This document shows, piece after piece, positions 19,751-28,724 of a stretch of 64,000 nt of DNA. The stretch's first letter is position 1. Each line of letters opens with the position of its first letter. The DNA lies in contig CALUIK010000001.1 of the NCBI GenBank assembly GCA_944320685.1, forward strand, positions 248,001-312,000. The letters run 5' to 3'. The DNA comes from an uncultured Alistipes sp. Lineage in GTDB: Bacteria > Bacteroidota > Bacteroidia > Bacteroidales > Rikenellaceae. The notes under the pieces are model-generated. The model was not told where the DNA came from. It saw only the letters and a list, made by a program, of their open reading frames with translations, and made no database searches. The translations under genes and the position numbers were made by a program.

Positions 19751-19758
19751 TACCTTTG
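19751..19758 (+). promoter_or_regulatory. mnmA -7 element
   Basis: TACCTTTG lies 35 bp ahead of the mnmA ATG. The -33 box is not clear. Confidence 0.55.
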
Positions 19759-19793
19759 CATTCCATTACCCGAACGGGGCAAACGAAGAGATC

Positions 19794-20963
19794 ATGGCAC
19801 GAGTCGTAGTCGGATTGTCGGGAGGCGTGGACTCCTCGGTGGCGGCGTACCTGCTCAAGCAGCAGGGGCACGACGTCGTGGGGCTCTTCATGATAAACTG
19901 GCACGATACGGTCGGCACGCTCGAAGGCGAATGCCCGTGGCACGACGACCGCCTCTTTGCCGAGATGGTAGCCAAACGCCTTGACATACCGCTCCATACT
20001 GTCGACCTGTCGGAAGAATACCGCCGGCGCGTCGTGGACTACATGTTCTCCGAGTACGAACACGGGCGCACGCCCAATCCCGACGTGCTGTGCAACCGCG
20101 AGATCAAGTTCGACGTCTTCCTCAAGGAGGCCTTCAAGCTGGGGGCCGATTTCGTGGCCACGGGGCACTACTGCCGCAAGGCGGAGCACACGCGCGGCGG
20201 GCAGACCGTATATTCGCTGCTGGCCGGCACCGACCCCGACAAAGACCAAAGCTACTTCCTCTGCCAGCTATCGCAGGAGCAGTTGCGCCATGCGCTTTTC
20301 CCCGTGGGCGGCATGCTCAAGAGCGAAGTGCGGCGCATCGCCGCCGAACAGCGCCTCGCCACCGCAAAACGCAAGGATTCGCAGGGCATCTGTTTCGTGG
20401 GCAAGGTCGACCTGCCAGTATTCCTGCAGCAGAAACTCGCGGCGCGCGAAGGCAACATACACGAGATACTCCCCTCATGGCGCGGATACGCCGCCGACCG
20501 CGGCAACGACGTGGCCGCCTTGGCCGAGCCGTACCGCTATACGGTGCGCGACGGCAAAAAGATAGGCACACACCGCGGCGCGCACTTCTATACCATAGGA
20601 CAGCGCAAGGGGCTCGGTATCGGGGGCCGCAAGAAATCGCTCTTCATTATCGCCACCGACGTCGCGCAGAACGTCATATACGTCGGCGAGGGCGACGCGC
20701 ACCCGGGGCTCTACCGCCGCGCCCTGCGGCTGGAGCACGGCACCGTACGCTGGATCGACCCCGCCGAGACTATGGCCGCAGGGGAGCGCCGATACTCTGT
20801 ACGGATACGTTACCGCCAGCCGCTGCAACAGGCAGAACTTATCGCCCGCGCAGACGGCATGTACATCCTCTTCGCCGAGCCGCAACGCGGCATTGCGGCG
20901 GGACAGTTCGCCGCATGGTACGACGGCGACCGTCTAGCCGGATCGGGCGTAATCGAAAAATAG
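19794..20963 (+). CDS. mnmA: tRNA-specific 2-thiouridylase MnmA
   Basis: It thiolates U34 of the Lys, Glu and Gln tRNAs using ATP and a sulfur relay. The PP-loop SGGVDSS is at residues 9-15. The two catalytic cysteines are present: C100 in PNPDVLCNREIKF and C200 in DSQGICFVG. The C-terminal domain has the usual GAHFYTIGQRKGLGIGG. The 389-residue length is typical. The next gene starts 8 bp after the stop, so the two form a unit. Confidence 0.97.
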   Translation: MARVVVGLSGGVDSSVAAYLLKQQGHDVVGLFMINWHDTVGTLEGECPWHDDRLFAEMVAKRLDIPLHTVDLSEEYRRRVVDYMFSEYEHGRTPNPDVLCNREIKFDVFLKEAFKLGADFVATGHYCRKAEHTRGGQTVYSLLAGTDPDKDQSYFLCQLSQEQLRHALFPVGGMLKSEVRRIAAEQRLATAKRKDSQGICFVGKVDLPVFLQQKLAAREGNIHEILPSWRGYAADRGNDVAALAEPYRYTVRDGKKIGTHRGAHFYTIGQRKGLGIGGRKKSLFIIATDVAQNVIYVGEGDAHPGLYRRALRLEHGTVRWIDPAETMAAGERRYSVRIRYRQPLQQAELIARADGMYILFAEPQRGIAAGQFAAWYDGDRLAGSGVIEK

Positions 20964-20971
20964 CCCTCCGG

Positions 20972-21799
20972 ATGAAAACCCTCATTACGACCATACTGAT
21001 GCTGCTGCCCGTGCTCCATTGCCCCGCACAACATACACAAGGATTCAGCGCCGCGTACTATGACACGGACTGCCTATACGACACTATCCCCTCGCGTTTC
21101 TACGACGACAGCGACTACACGCCGCAGGGGCACCTGCGCTGGGACAGCGGCCGCTATCGCCGCAAGGTGGAGTGCACGGCACGCGTCATAGACTCCCTGT
21201 GCACGGACGTGGTCGCGCTCTACGGCGTGGAGAACGAACAGGTCGTGCGCGACATCGCCGCCGCATGCAGCAGCGACTACGCCTATGTGCACGCCACCGC
21301 CGACGCCGACAATGGATTGGATTTTGCACTGCTCTACTTCGGCGACCGATTCGTCCCCGAGCGGACCGTGCGGTGGAACAACGCCCTCTGCATACACGGC
21401 ACTGCCGCGGGCGTTCCTCTCGCGATCATCATCACCCACCGCTGCACGTCGCTCGGCGTGCTCGCGGCAAGGCTACGGCGAATGTACGGCGAAGATATTA
21501 ATATTATGATCATGGGCACGCCCAATAAATTAAATTTTCCCGAATACGGACTGCGCGACGCCACAGCCCCCGCCGAACGCGCCGGACGGGGCAACAGCTG
21601 TACGGCAGGGCGCTGGCGCATGCGCGACCGTATAGCGACAAACATGTCGGGTATAGCCGTTTGCGACGTATACGCCGCACGGTGGATGCTTACCCGCACG
21701 GGCGAGCCGGCGCCCACATACGACCGCACGAGATACCGCGGAGGATGCGGCCGCTACCTGCCGCTATTCATATATTTCGACGAAACATTTGCACATTAA
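20972..21799 (+). CDS. Degenerate endonuclease/exonuclease/phosphatase (EEP) fold protein, exported
   Basis: This 275-residue protein begins with a signal peptide (MKTLITTILMLLPVLHCPAQ). Its overall order follows exported Bacteroidetes EEP nucleases: KVECTARVIDSLCTDVVALYGVEN, GLDFALLYF, INIMIMGTPN, GRWRMRDRI and YLPLFIYF. However, the expected catalytic positions are changed. The metal Glu (LQE) is LYG (G85), the GD.N motif is GTPN (182-185), and SDH is GRY (260-262). The frame is intact, so it is probably a pseudoenzyme rather than a pseudogene. It is co-transcribed with mnmA. Confidence 0.68.
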   Translation: MKTLITTILMLLPVLHCPAQHTQGFSAAYYDTDCLYDTIPSRFYDDSDYTPQGHLRWDSGRYRRKVECTARVIDSLCTDVVALYGVENEQVVRDIAAACSSDYAYVHATADADNGLDFALLYFGDRFVPERTVRWNNALCIHGTAAGVPLAIIITHRCTSLGVLAARLRRMYGEDINIMIMGTPNKLNFPEYGLRDATAPAERAGRGNSCTAGRWRMRDRIATNMSGIAVCDVYAARWMLTRTGEPAPTYDRTRYRGGCGRYLPLFIYFDETFAH

Positions 21800-21818
21800 T
21801 GAAAAAGTTATAATTTTG
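21788..21818 (+). promoter_or_regulatory. Consensus promoter of ppdK
   Basis: TTTG (21788-21791), a 19-bp spacer, then TAATTTTG (21811-21818). The -33 box lies inside the last codons of the preceding gene. The leader is about 67 nt. Confidence 0.85.
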
Positions 21819-21889
21819 TATAAGTTTACTCGGAAACAACATCAAAGATCGATCACTTAAAGTCATCACAATAATAAAAACCGAATTTT

Positions 21890-24619
21890 ATGGCAGACGT
21901 AAAACGTGTCTACACCTTCGGCAACAAGGAGGCCGAGGGCAACGGAAAAATGAGAGAACTACTCGGTGGCAAGGGCGCCAACCTTGCCGAAATGAATCTG
22001 ATCGGGATCCCCGTACCCCCGGGCTTCACCATAACTACCGACGTGTGCGCCGAATACTACAAACACGGCAAGGAGGCCGTAATCAACATGCTGCGCCCCG
22101 AGGTGGAGAAGGCGATGAAGAACATCGAGCGCCTTACGGGCATGAAATTCGGCGACAAGGAGATGCCGCTGCTTGTATCGGTACGCTCGGGGGCGCGCGC
22201 CTCGATGCCTGGCATGATGGATACGATCCTCAACCTCGGCATGAACGACGAGGCCGTCGAGGCCGTTGCCAAGCGCACTGGCAACCCGCGCTTCGCATGG
22301 GACTCGTACCGCCGTTTCGTACAGATGTACGGCGACGTGGTCATGGGCATGAAACCCGCCTCGAAAGAGGACCACGACCCGTTCGAGGTGCTCATCGACG
22401 AGCAGAAGAAGCGCCGCGGAGTGAAGATGGACACCGACCTCACGACCGAGGACCTCAAGGAGCTTGTCGCAGCATTCCGCAAGGCCGTAAAGGAGCGCAC
22501 GGGCTCGGAGTTCCCCGTCAACCCGTGGGACCAGCTCTGGGGCGCCGTATGCGCAGTATTCGGTTCGTGGATGAACGAGCGCGCCATCCTCTACCGCAGG
22601 CTCAACAATATACCCGCCGAGTGGGGCACCGCCGTATCGGTGCAGGCGATGGTATTCGGCAACATGGGCGAGAACTCGGCCACGGGCGTAGCCTTCTCGC
22701 GCGACGCCGCCACGGGCGAAAACATTTTCAACGGCGAGTACCTCGTCAACGCACAGGGTGAGGATGTCGTTGCGGGCATCCGCACGCCGCAGCAGATTAC
22801 CATCGAGGGCTCGCGCCGCTGGGCCAAGGCACAGAACATTCCGGAGGAGGTGCGCGCCTCGAAGTACCCCTCGCTCGAAGAGGTGATGCCGTCGGTTTTC
22901 GCCGAACTCAACGAGATACAGCACCACCTTGAGCAGTACTTCAAGGATATGCAGGACATCGAGTTCACCATACAGGACGGCAAGTTGTGGATGCTGCAGT
23001 GCCGCAACGGCAAGCGTACCGGCGCCGCCATGGTGAAGATCGCAATGGACATGCTGCGCGAGGGCCTGATCGACGAGAAGACCGCCGTCCTGCGCTGCGA
23101 GCCGGCGAAGCTCGACGAGCTGCTGCACCCCGTCTTCGACAAGACGGCCATCAAGAACGCCAAGGTCATCGTCAAGGGTCTTCCCGCCTCGCCGGGTGCC
23201 GCCACGGGCCCCGTGGTATTCTTCGCCGAAGATGCCGAGAAGATGTTTGCCAAGACGGGCCAGAAGGCCGTGCTGGTGCGTATCGAGACCTCGCCCGAGG
23301 ACCTGAAGGGCATGCTCGACGCCGCCGGTATCCTCACCGCGCGCGGAGGTATGACCTCGCACGCCGCCGTCGTGGCCCGCGGCATGGGCAAGTGCTGCGT
23401 GTCGGGTGCCGGTGAGCTGGAGATCGACTACAAGGCCCGCACCATCTCGGTCAACGGATACAATATCAAGGAGGGTGACTGGATCTCTCTCAACGGCTCG
23501 ACAGGCGAGGTTTATCTCGGACAGGTGGCTACGAAGGATGCCGATTTGAGCGGCGACTTCGCCAAACTGATGGATCTGGCAGGCAAGTACGCCACCATGA
23601 AGGTACGCGCCAATGCCGACACGCCGCGCGACGCCGCACAGGCCTTCGCCTTCGGCGCCGAGGGTATCGGCCTCTGCCGTACGGAGCACATGTTCTTCGA
23701 GGGCGACCGCATCAAGGCCGTGCGCGAGATGATCCTCGCCGACGACGAGGCAGGGCGCCGCGTGGCTCTTGCCAAACTGCTGCCCATGCAGCGCGGCGAC
23801 TTCGAGGGCCTGTTCAAGGCGATGAAGGGCTACCCCGTCATCATCCGCCTGCTCGACCCGCCTCTGCACGAGTTCGTCCCCCACACGGAGAAGGAGCAGC
23901 GCGAGCTGGCCGAGGAACTCAACGTACCGTATGAGAAGATAGCCGCCAAGGTGGAGTACCTGAACGAGGTCAACCCCATGCTGGGACACCGCGGCTGCCG
24001 TCTGGGCAACACCTATCCCGAGATTACCGAGATGCAGACCCGCGCCATCATCGAGGCCGCAATGAACGTCCACGCCACGGGCATGGAGGTTAAGGTCGAG
24101 ATAATGGTTCCGCTGGTGGGCAACCACAAGGAGCTGCGCTACCAGAAGAATGTCATCGACCGTACGGCCAATGCAGTCTTCGCCGAGCGCAACGACAAGA
24201 TCGACTATCTCGTGGGGACCATGATCGAGGTTCCGCGCGCCGCCGTCACGGCCAACCAGATCGCCGAAGTCGCCGAGTTCTTCTCGTTCGGCACCAACGA
24301 CCTGACGCAGATGACGCTCGGGTTCTCGCGTGACGACATAGCCAAGTTCCTGCCCACTTACCTCGACAAGGGCATCCTCAAGAACGACCCGTTCCAGATA
24401 CTCGACCGCAACGGTGTGGGACAGCTCATCCGCGAGGCCGTCTTCAAGGGCCGCGGCACGCGCCCCGACCTCAAGTGCGGCATCTGCGGCGAACACGGCG
24501 GCGAACCCTCGTCGGTCGAGTTCTGCCACTATGCCGGTCTGAACTACGTGAGCTGCTCGCCCTTCCGCGTGCCCATCGCACGTCTGGCCGCCGCCCACGC
24601 AGCCCTCAACCAGCGATAG
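21890..24619 (+). CDS. ppdK: Pyruvate, phosphate dikinase
   Basis: It interconverts pyruvate, ATP and Pi with PEP, AMP and PPi, and gives a reversible PPi-linked glycolytic or gluconeogenic step. The 909-residue product has all three domains: the N-terminal ATP-grasp part (GGKGANLAEM near residue 27), the swivelling phosphohistidine domain (GGMTSHAAV with H491 as phospho-acceptor), and the C-terminal PEP/pyruvate barrel (GTNDLTQMTLG, CGICGEHGG). It has its own strong promoter and terminator, consistent with a highly expressed central-metabolism gene. Confidence 0.97.
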   Translation: MADVKRVYTFGNKEAEGNGKMRELLGGKGANLAEMNLIGIPVPPGFTITTDVCAEYYKHGKEAVINMLRPEVEKAMKNIERLTGMKFGDKEMPLLVSVRSGARASMPGMMDTILNLGMNDEAVEAVAKRTGNPRFAWDSYRRFVQMYGDVVMGMKPASKEDHDPFEVLIDEQKKRRGVKMDTDLTTEDLKELVAAFRKAVKERTGSEFPVNPWDQLWGAVCAVFGSWMNERAILYRRLNNIPAEWGTAVSVQAMVFGNMGENSATGVAFSRDAATGENIFNGEYLVNAQGEDVVAGIRTPQQITIEGSRRWAKAQNIPEEVRASKYPSLEEVMPSVFAELNEIQHHLEQYFKDMQDIEFTIQDGKLWMLQCRNGKRTGAAMVKIAMDMLREGLIDEKTAVLRCEPAKLDELLHPVFDKTAIKNAKVIVKGLPASPGAATGPVVFFAEDAEKMFAKTGQKAVLVRIETSPEDLKGMLDAAGILTARGGMTSHAAVVARGMGKCCVSGAGELEIDYKARTISVNGYNIKEGDWISLNGSTGEVYLGQVATKDADLSGDFAKLMDLAGKYATMKVRANADTPRDAAQAFAFGAEGIGLCRTEHMFFEGDRIKAVREMILADDEAGRRVALAKLLPMQRGDFEGLFKAMKGYPVIIRLLDPPLHEFVPHTEKEQRELAEELNVPYEKIAAKVEYLNEVNPMLGHRGCRLGNTYPEITEMQTRAIIEAAMNVHATGMEVKVEIMVPLVGNHKELRYQKNVIDRTANAVFAERNDKIDYLVGTMIEVPRAAVTANQIAEVAEFFSFGTNDLTQMTLGFSRDDIAKFLPTYLDKGILKNDPFQILDRNGVGQLIREAVFKGRGTRPDLKCGICGEHGGEPSSVEFCHYAGLNYVSCSPFRVPIARLAAAHAALNQR

Positions 24620-24644
24620 TGCCGCCACATAAGGCGTAATACGG

Positions 24645-24684
24645 AAAACTCTCCGCCTCCCTGTCGGGAAGCGGAGAGTTTTTT
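24645..24684 (+). terminator. Terminator after ppdK
   Basis: AAAACTCTCCGC pairs with GCGGAGAGTTTT around a 14-nt loop, then TTAA. Confidence 0.9.
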
Positions 24685-24775
24685 AATCGGCACCGGCATA
24701 ATAAATATAAACATAATTTGCCTACATTTGTATTTGTAATCTGACTTGCACACCCTTAGACCGACATCGACATTC

Positions 24776-25981
24776 ATGAAGAATCGAAACCTTCTGCCCG
24801 CAATCCTGCTCATGCTCTCTGCGGCGGCATGCTCTCCGAGGCCCGAGATACGGCTCGACTTCGGCAGTCTCGGCAACGACACCCTGCGGATAGAATGCAT
24901 GCCGTTCAGCCGTGCCGACGACCCTACGGCACACATGTCGGACACCTTGTTGCTCGGCCCCGACGGCCGTCTCGACTACACCCTGCCGCTGCGCGAGCCG
25001 TGTATCGTCATCGTCAAACCCTTTGCCACCTCGCAGACGATACCCGGAGGCAGGCTGTGGCGCGGGAAGATGATGCTGCAACTCTACGCCGCCCCCGGCG
25101 ACAGGATCTCCGTAACCGCCGAGACGGCAGAGGATCGGGATACGGAATTCGTAATAAGCGGAAACAGTCTCAACAGGAAGATACAGGTGTTTAATCAACG
25201 GATGTCCGTCTTTGCCGACAGTACCGAAGAGACCGCCAAGCAAATGAACAGGGCCTATGCGGAGGGCGACGATGCGGCGCTGGACTCTCTGCGGTCGGTC
25301 CTCGACGGGATACGCAACGGCAGCATCGAATTCATCTCCGACAGCTTCCGGCAAAGTGTCGACAGCGAGGTGGCCCCGTACATCATCCTGCTCGCACCCG
25401 CCGACAGCGTCGAGGCATATATGGCGCAGTTACCTGCAAGGACACTTGACGGAATGTTCCGCCCGTTACTGGAGCTGACACGGAAAAAGGCCGCGGAGGC
25501 CCTGCTCAAGAAGATGGCGCAGACCAGACTCACCGCAGGAGCGTCGGCACCCGATTTCTCGCTTTCGGACATCGACGGCAACAATGTAACCCTGTCGGGG
25601 CTGAAGGGAAAAACCGTCCTGCTCGACTTCTGGGGGACATGGTGCCATGCGTGCATATCGGGCATCCCGAAATTGAAGCAGGCCGCCGCAAAGTATGCCG
25701 ACCGCCTTGTCGTCGTCAGCATCGGATGCAAGGACGACAAAGAGGCATGGCTGGCCGGGGTGGAGAAATACGGGCTCGACTGGATAAACCTCCGCGAGGA
25801 GGGCTCCATGCCGTCATCGGAGAAACCGACAGTCCTCTATAATGTCACGGTCTTCCCGACCAAGGTCGTAATAGGCGCAGACGGCAGGATACGGGAGATC
25901 GCCGTCGGGGAATATCCGGAATTTTATGACCGGTTGGACCGTATAATGGAGGACGAACAGCCATCCGCCGCAGAGAAGTAG
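24776..25981 (+). CDS. TlpA-like thioredoxin lipoprotein (DUF4369 type)
   Basis: The ATG at 24776 gives 401 residues with a lipoprotein signal (LLMLSAAAC, C19). An in-frame ATG 10 codons upstream would disrupt the signal. The N-terminal half resembles the DUF4369 beta-sandwich, a helical linker follows, and a thioredoxin domain begins near residue 265 (AGASAPDFSLSDIDGNN). The redox motif is WCHAC (289-293); the second motif residue is His rather than the Gly of WCGPC, a change expected to shift redox potential. It is probably an envelope thiol-disulfide oxidoreductase, similar in plan to the partial gene at the window start. Confidence 0.88.
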   Translation: MKNRNLLPAILLMLSAAACSPRPEIRLDFGSLGNDTLRIECMPFSRADDPTAHMSDTLLLGPDGRLDYTLPLREPCIVIVKPFATSQTIPGGRLWRGKMMLQLYAAPGDRISVTAETAEDRDTEFVISGNSLNRKIQVFNQRMSVFADSTEETAKQMNRAYAEGDDAALDSLRSVLDGIRNGSIEFISDSFRQSVDSEVAPYIILLAPADSVEAYMAQLPARTLDGMFRPLLELTRKKAAEALLKKMAQTRLTAGASAPDFSLSDIDGNNVTLSGLKGKTVLLDFWGTWCHACISGIPKLKQAAAKYADRLVVVSIGCKDDKEAWLAGVEKYGLDWINLREEGSMPSSEKPTVLYNVTVFPTKVVIGADGRIREIAVGEYPEFYDRLDRIMEDEQPSAAEK

Positions 25982-26005
25982 GCCCCTCAAAAGGTCAAAA
26001 GGGAA

Positions 26006-26038
26006 GGAGATGTACGCCGACCCGTACATCTCCCTTTT
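26006..26038. terminator. Bidirectional terminator between tlpA-like gene and miaB
   Basis: GGAGATGTACG pairs with CGTACATCTCC around a 6-nt loop. T-rich tracts flank both sides (CTTTTCC, and CCCTTTTGACC on the other strand). Confidence 0.82.
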
Positions 26039-26104
26039 CCGTCCAAACGACAATCGTTCCGCCCGAAATTAACGTCACACGGCTGAGCGGCCAACAACGC
26101 ACCG

Positions 26105-27463
26105 TCAAAAGATCTCCTCGCCGTAGAGCGTCGCCGACGAGCAGCCGGTGACGCGCACGCGCACATAGTCCCCCGCCGCATGCCCGCCGCGGTCGAATAC
26201 CACGACCTTGTTCTGCGACGTGCGGCCGAAGAGCTGGTCGTCGCGGCGTTTCGAGACACCCTCGACCAGAATCTCGAACTCCTTGCCCACGTCGCGGCGG
26301 TTGCTGCGCTCCGAAAGTTCGTTCTGCAGGCCTATTATCTCCGTAAGGCGCGCCGTCTTCACCTCGTCGGGGACATCGTCCTCAAGATGGCGCTGGGCGA
26401 AAGTGCCCGGACGCTCCGAATACTTGAACATGTAGGCGAAGTCGTACCCCACCCGCTCCATGAGCGAGAGCGTGGCGCGATGGTCCTCCTCGGTCTCGCC
26501 GCAGAAACCCGCAATAAGGTCGGTCGTGATGGCGCAGTCGGGCATAAGGCGGCGGATCGCCTCCACGCGCCCGAGATACCACTCGCGCGTATATTTGCGG
26601 TTCATGCGCTCCAGCACGGCTGTCGAGCCCGACTGCGCCGGCAGGTGTATCGCACGGCATATGTTGGGCATCGAGGCCATGGTCTCGATCAGCCGGTCGC
26701 TCATATCCTTCGGGTGAGACGTGGCGAAACGTACACGCAGCAACGGCGATATCTCGGCGACGGCACGCAACAACGCGGGGAAGTCGACCTCGCCCGCACG
26801 GTAGGAGTTGACGTTCTGCCCGAGCAGCGTCACCTCACGGTAGCCGTTCTCGAAGAGAGTACGTGCCTCGGCCACAATAGTGGCGGCGTCGCGGCTGCGC
26901 TCGCGGCCGCGGGTATATGGCACCACACAATAGGAACAGAAGTTGTCACAACCGCGCATTATGGCCACAAAGGCGCTCACGCCGTTGCGGTCCAGACGCA
27001 CAGGGGCGATTTCGGCATAGGTCTCCTCGCTCGAGAGCAGTACGTTCACCCCCTTTCCGCCCGCCTCGGCCTCGCGCACAAGACGGGGCAGGTCGCGGTA
27101 GGCATCGGGGCCGGCAACGATATCGACGGCGTCGTCGCCCTCGACCAGACGCTCCTTCAGCCGCTCGGCCATACAGCCGATTATGCCGATAAGCAGCGAA
27201 GGCCGGCGGCGGCGCAGCCCGCGCAGTTCGCGCAGGCGCCCCCATATGCGCTGTTCGGCATTGTCGCGTATCGAACACGTATTTATAAGCACCACGTCGG
27301 CTTCGTCGATACGGTCCGTATAGACATATCCATCATTCTGCATTATGGATACGACGATCTCCGTGTCGCCGACATTCATCTGGCAGCCGTACGTCTCAAC
27401 AAAGAGGCGGCGGCCGTCACCCGTGACGGGCCTCAACGTATTTTTGTCAATCATATCGGGCAT
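26105..27463 (-). CDS. miaB: tRNA 2-methylthio-N6-isopentenyladenosine synthase MiaB
   Basis: This radical-SAM methylthiotransferase acts on A37 of tRNAs reading U-starting codons. The N-terminal UPF0004 domain has its cluster cysteines at C27, C63 and C97. The radical-SAM triad CxxxCxxC is C172, C176 and C179 in GCDNFCSYC. A C-terminal TRAM domain ends with GDYVRVRVTGCSSATLYGE. MTAB-type relatives are less likely given the MiaB-like CSYCVVPYTRGRE. The start could be the ATG at 27463 or, three codons later, at 27454. The yitT stop is only 6 bp upstream, so the two are an operon. Confidence 0.95.
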   Translation of the reverse strand: MPDMIDKNTLRPVTGDGRRLFVETYGCQMNVGDTEIVVSIMQNDGYVYTDRIDEADVVLINTCSIRDNAEQRIWGRLRELRGLRRRRPSLLIGIIGCMAERLKERLVEGDDAVDIVAGPDAYRDLPRLVREAEAGGKGVNVLLSSEETYAEIAPVRLDRNGVSAFVAIMRGCDNFCSYCVVPYTRGRERSRDAATIVAEARTLFENGYREVTLLGQNVNSYRAGEVDFPALLRAVAEISPLLRVRFATSHPKDMSDRLIETMASMPNICRAIHLPAQSGSTAVLERMNRKYTREWYLGRVEAIRRLMPDCAITTDLIAGFCGETEEDHRATLSLMERVGYDFAYMFKYSERPGTFAQRHLEDDVPDEVKTARLTEIIGLQNELSERSNRRDVGKEFEILVEGVSKRRDDQLFGRTSQNKVVVFDRGGHAAGDYVRVRVTGCSSATLYGEEIF

Positions 27464-27469
27464 TCGGTC

Positions 27470-28468
27470 TTAACTGTTGAGAATCGAGTCCTTGTCGGGG
27501 AACGGCTTGAATCCTTCGCCGTAGGTGTCGTATGCGTTCGTCACCACCACAAACGCCCTCGGGTCGATCTCCTTGATCTTTCGTTCGACCTGCGCCACCT
27601 CGCGACGGCTCACCACGAGGAATATCATCTCCTTGTCGTCACGGCTGTACATGCCCGACGCCTTAAGGTATGTTGCGCTGCGGTCCATGCTGTTGATTAT
27701 GTAGTCTCGCAACTGTTCCGAGCGGTTGTTGCTGATGATGAAGAGCAACTTGTCATACGACGAGCCGTCGATGGCATAGTCCACCACACGCGAGGCGATG
27801 AATATCGTAATGAGCGAGTATAGCGACAGCAGCCAGCCGCGGTCGCCCGAGTCGGCGTCGGTGCCTATGCCGAAACCTATCACCACCAGACCCGAGAGCA
27901 CCACGCACGCATCGGCCAGCAGCACGCCATGCGAGAATTTGACATGCATGTAACGGTTGAGGATCATGGCCACGATATCAGTTCCTCCCGTCGTCGCGTT
28001 GCTGCGCACCACGAGTCCAAGGCCCAGGCCTATCATCGAGCCGCCCAGCACGCATGTCAGCATAAGGTGGTCCGACAGGTCGAGCACGCCGCCCAAGAGC
28101 TGCGAGGGGTCAAGCGCCTGAAGAGCCTCACGGCTGGGATACGCCAGCGACGAGAGGATATTCATCAGACCCGGGGTCATACACGCCGCAAAGAGTGTGC
28201 GGCCCCCGAACTGACGCCCGAAGATGAATATCGCGGTTATGAGCAGCGGCACGTCGAACATGTAGCCGAATGTACCCACCTGCACCGACGGGAAGATGTT
28301 GTGCATGACGATGCCAAGGCCGTACACGCCGCCCGGGACGATATTATAGGGGTTGATGAAAAATACGAATCCCACGGATACTATAACGCAGCCGACCACG
28401 ATCGTCAGCATCTCCTTCCACCACGACCACTTGCGTACGGTTTCATTTATCAAGGTTCCTGCCTTCAT
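27470..28468 (-). CDS. YitT-family membrane protein (DUF161-DUF2179)
   Basis: The ATG at 28468 gives 332 residues. The N-terminal two thirds hold about five or six membrane helices of the YitT/DUF161 type (FFINPYNIVPGGVYGLGIV, RSNATTGGTDIVAMIL). The last 90 residues form a cytoplasmic DUF2179 domain (YDKLLFIISN...KEMIFLVVSRREV). YitT proteins are very common in Firmicutes and Bacteroidetes; their transported solute is unknown. It is the first gene of a yitT-miaB pair. The functional link to tRNA modification is probably incidental. Confidence 0.9.
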   Translation of the reverse strand: MKAGTLINETVRKWSWWKEMLTIVVGCVIVSVGFVFFINPYNIVPGGVYGLGIVMHNIFPSVQVGTFGYMFDVPLLITAIFIFGRQFGGRTLFAACMTPGLMNILSSLAYPSREALQALDPSQLLGGVLDLSDHLMLTCVLGGSMIGLGLGLVVRSNATTGGTDIVAMILNRYMHVKFSHGVLLADACVVLSGLVVIGFGIGTDADSGDRGWLLSLYSLITIFIASRVVDYAIDGSSYDKLLFIISNNRSEQLRDYIINSMDRSATYLKASGMYSRDDKEMIFLVVSRREVAQVERKIKEIDPRAFVVVTNAYDTYGEGFKPFPDKDSILNS

Positions 28469-28498
28469 TTCTATTCGCGTCGTTTTTTCATAAGGCAA

Positions 28499-28506
28499 CA
28501 AAGTTA
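28499..28506 (-). promoter_or_regulatory. yitT-miaB -7 element
   Basis: The minus strand reads TAACTTTG about 30 bp ahead of the yitT ATG. No -33 box was found. Confidence 0.45.
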
Positions 28507-28637
28507 ATAATTTTTCGCGAAAAGAGAAAGAGCCGCGACCTCCCGCGCCATCCGCCGCGGCGGCAGGATGCGGCGGCGAAGAACCGCACGCGGTGTCGAA
28601 TTTTGCCGCAAACGATGGATAAGTAAAAATCTTTGTA

Positions 28638-28645
28638 TATCTTTG
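28638..28645 (+). promoter_or_regulatory. plsY -7 element
   Basis: TATCTTTG is followed by a leader of about 75 nt. No well-spaced TTTG was found. Confidence 0.45.
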
Positions 28646-28724
28646 TACTAAATAAGACATCGCCCGCTCGGTCCCGCAGGCCGCAGCCGGTGTGTTTTTT
28701 GCAATATAACACGCTCTGAAGAAA

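Larger units (their letters stand above)
19446..19793. other. 348-bp gap between the fimbrillin gene and mnmA
   Basis: It contains a weak terminator (19475-19514) and, at the far end, the mnmA -7 box. In between there is no gene or repeat that I can support. Confidence 0.6.

Noticed and set aside
21959..24628. 889-codon antisense frame opposite ppdK
   Set aside because: It mirrors a perfectly conserved PPDK. No motif or start signal was found.
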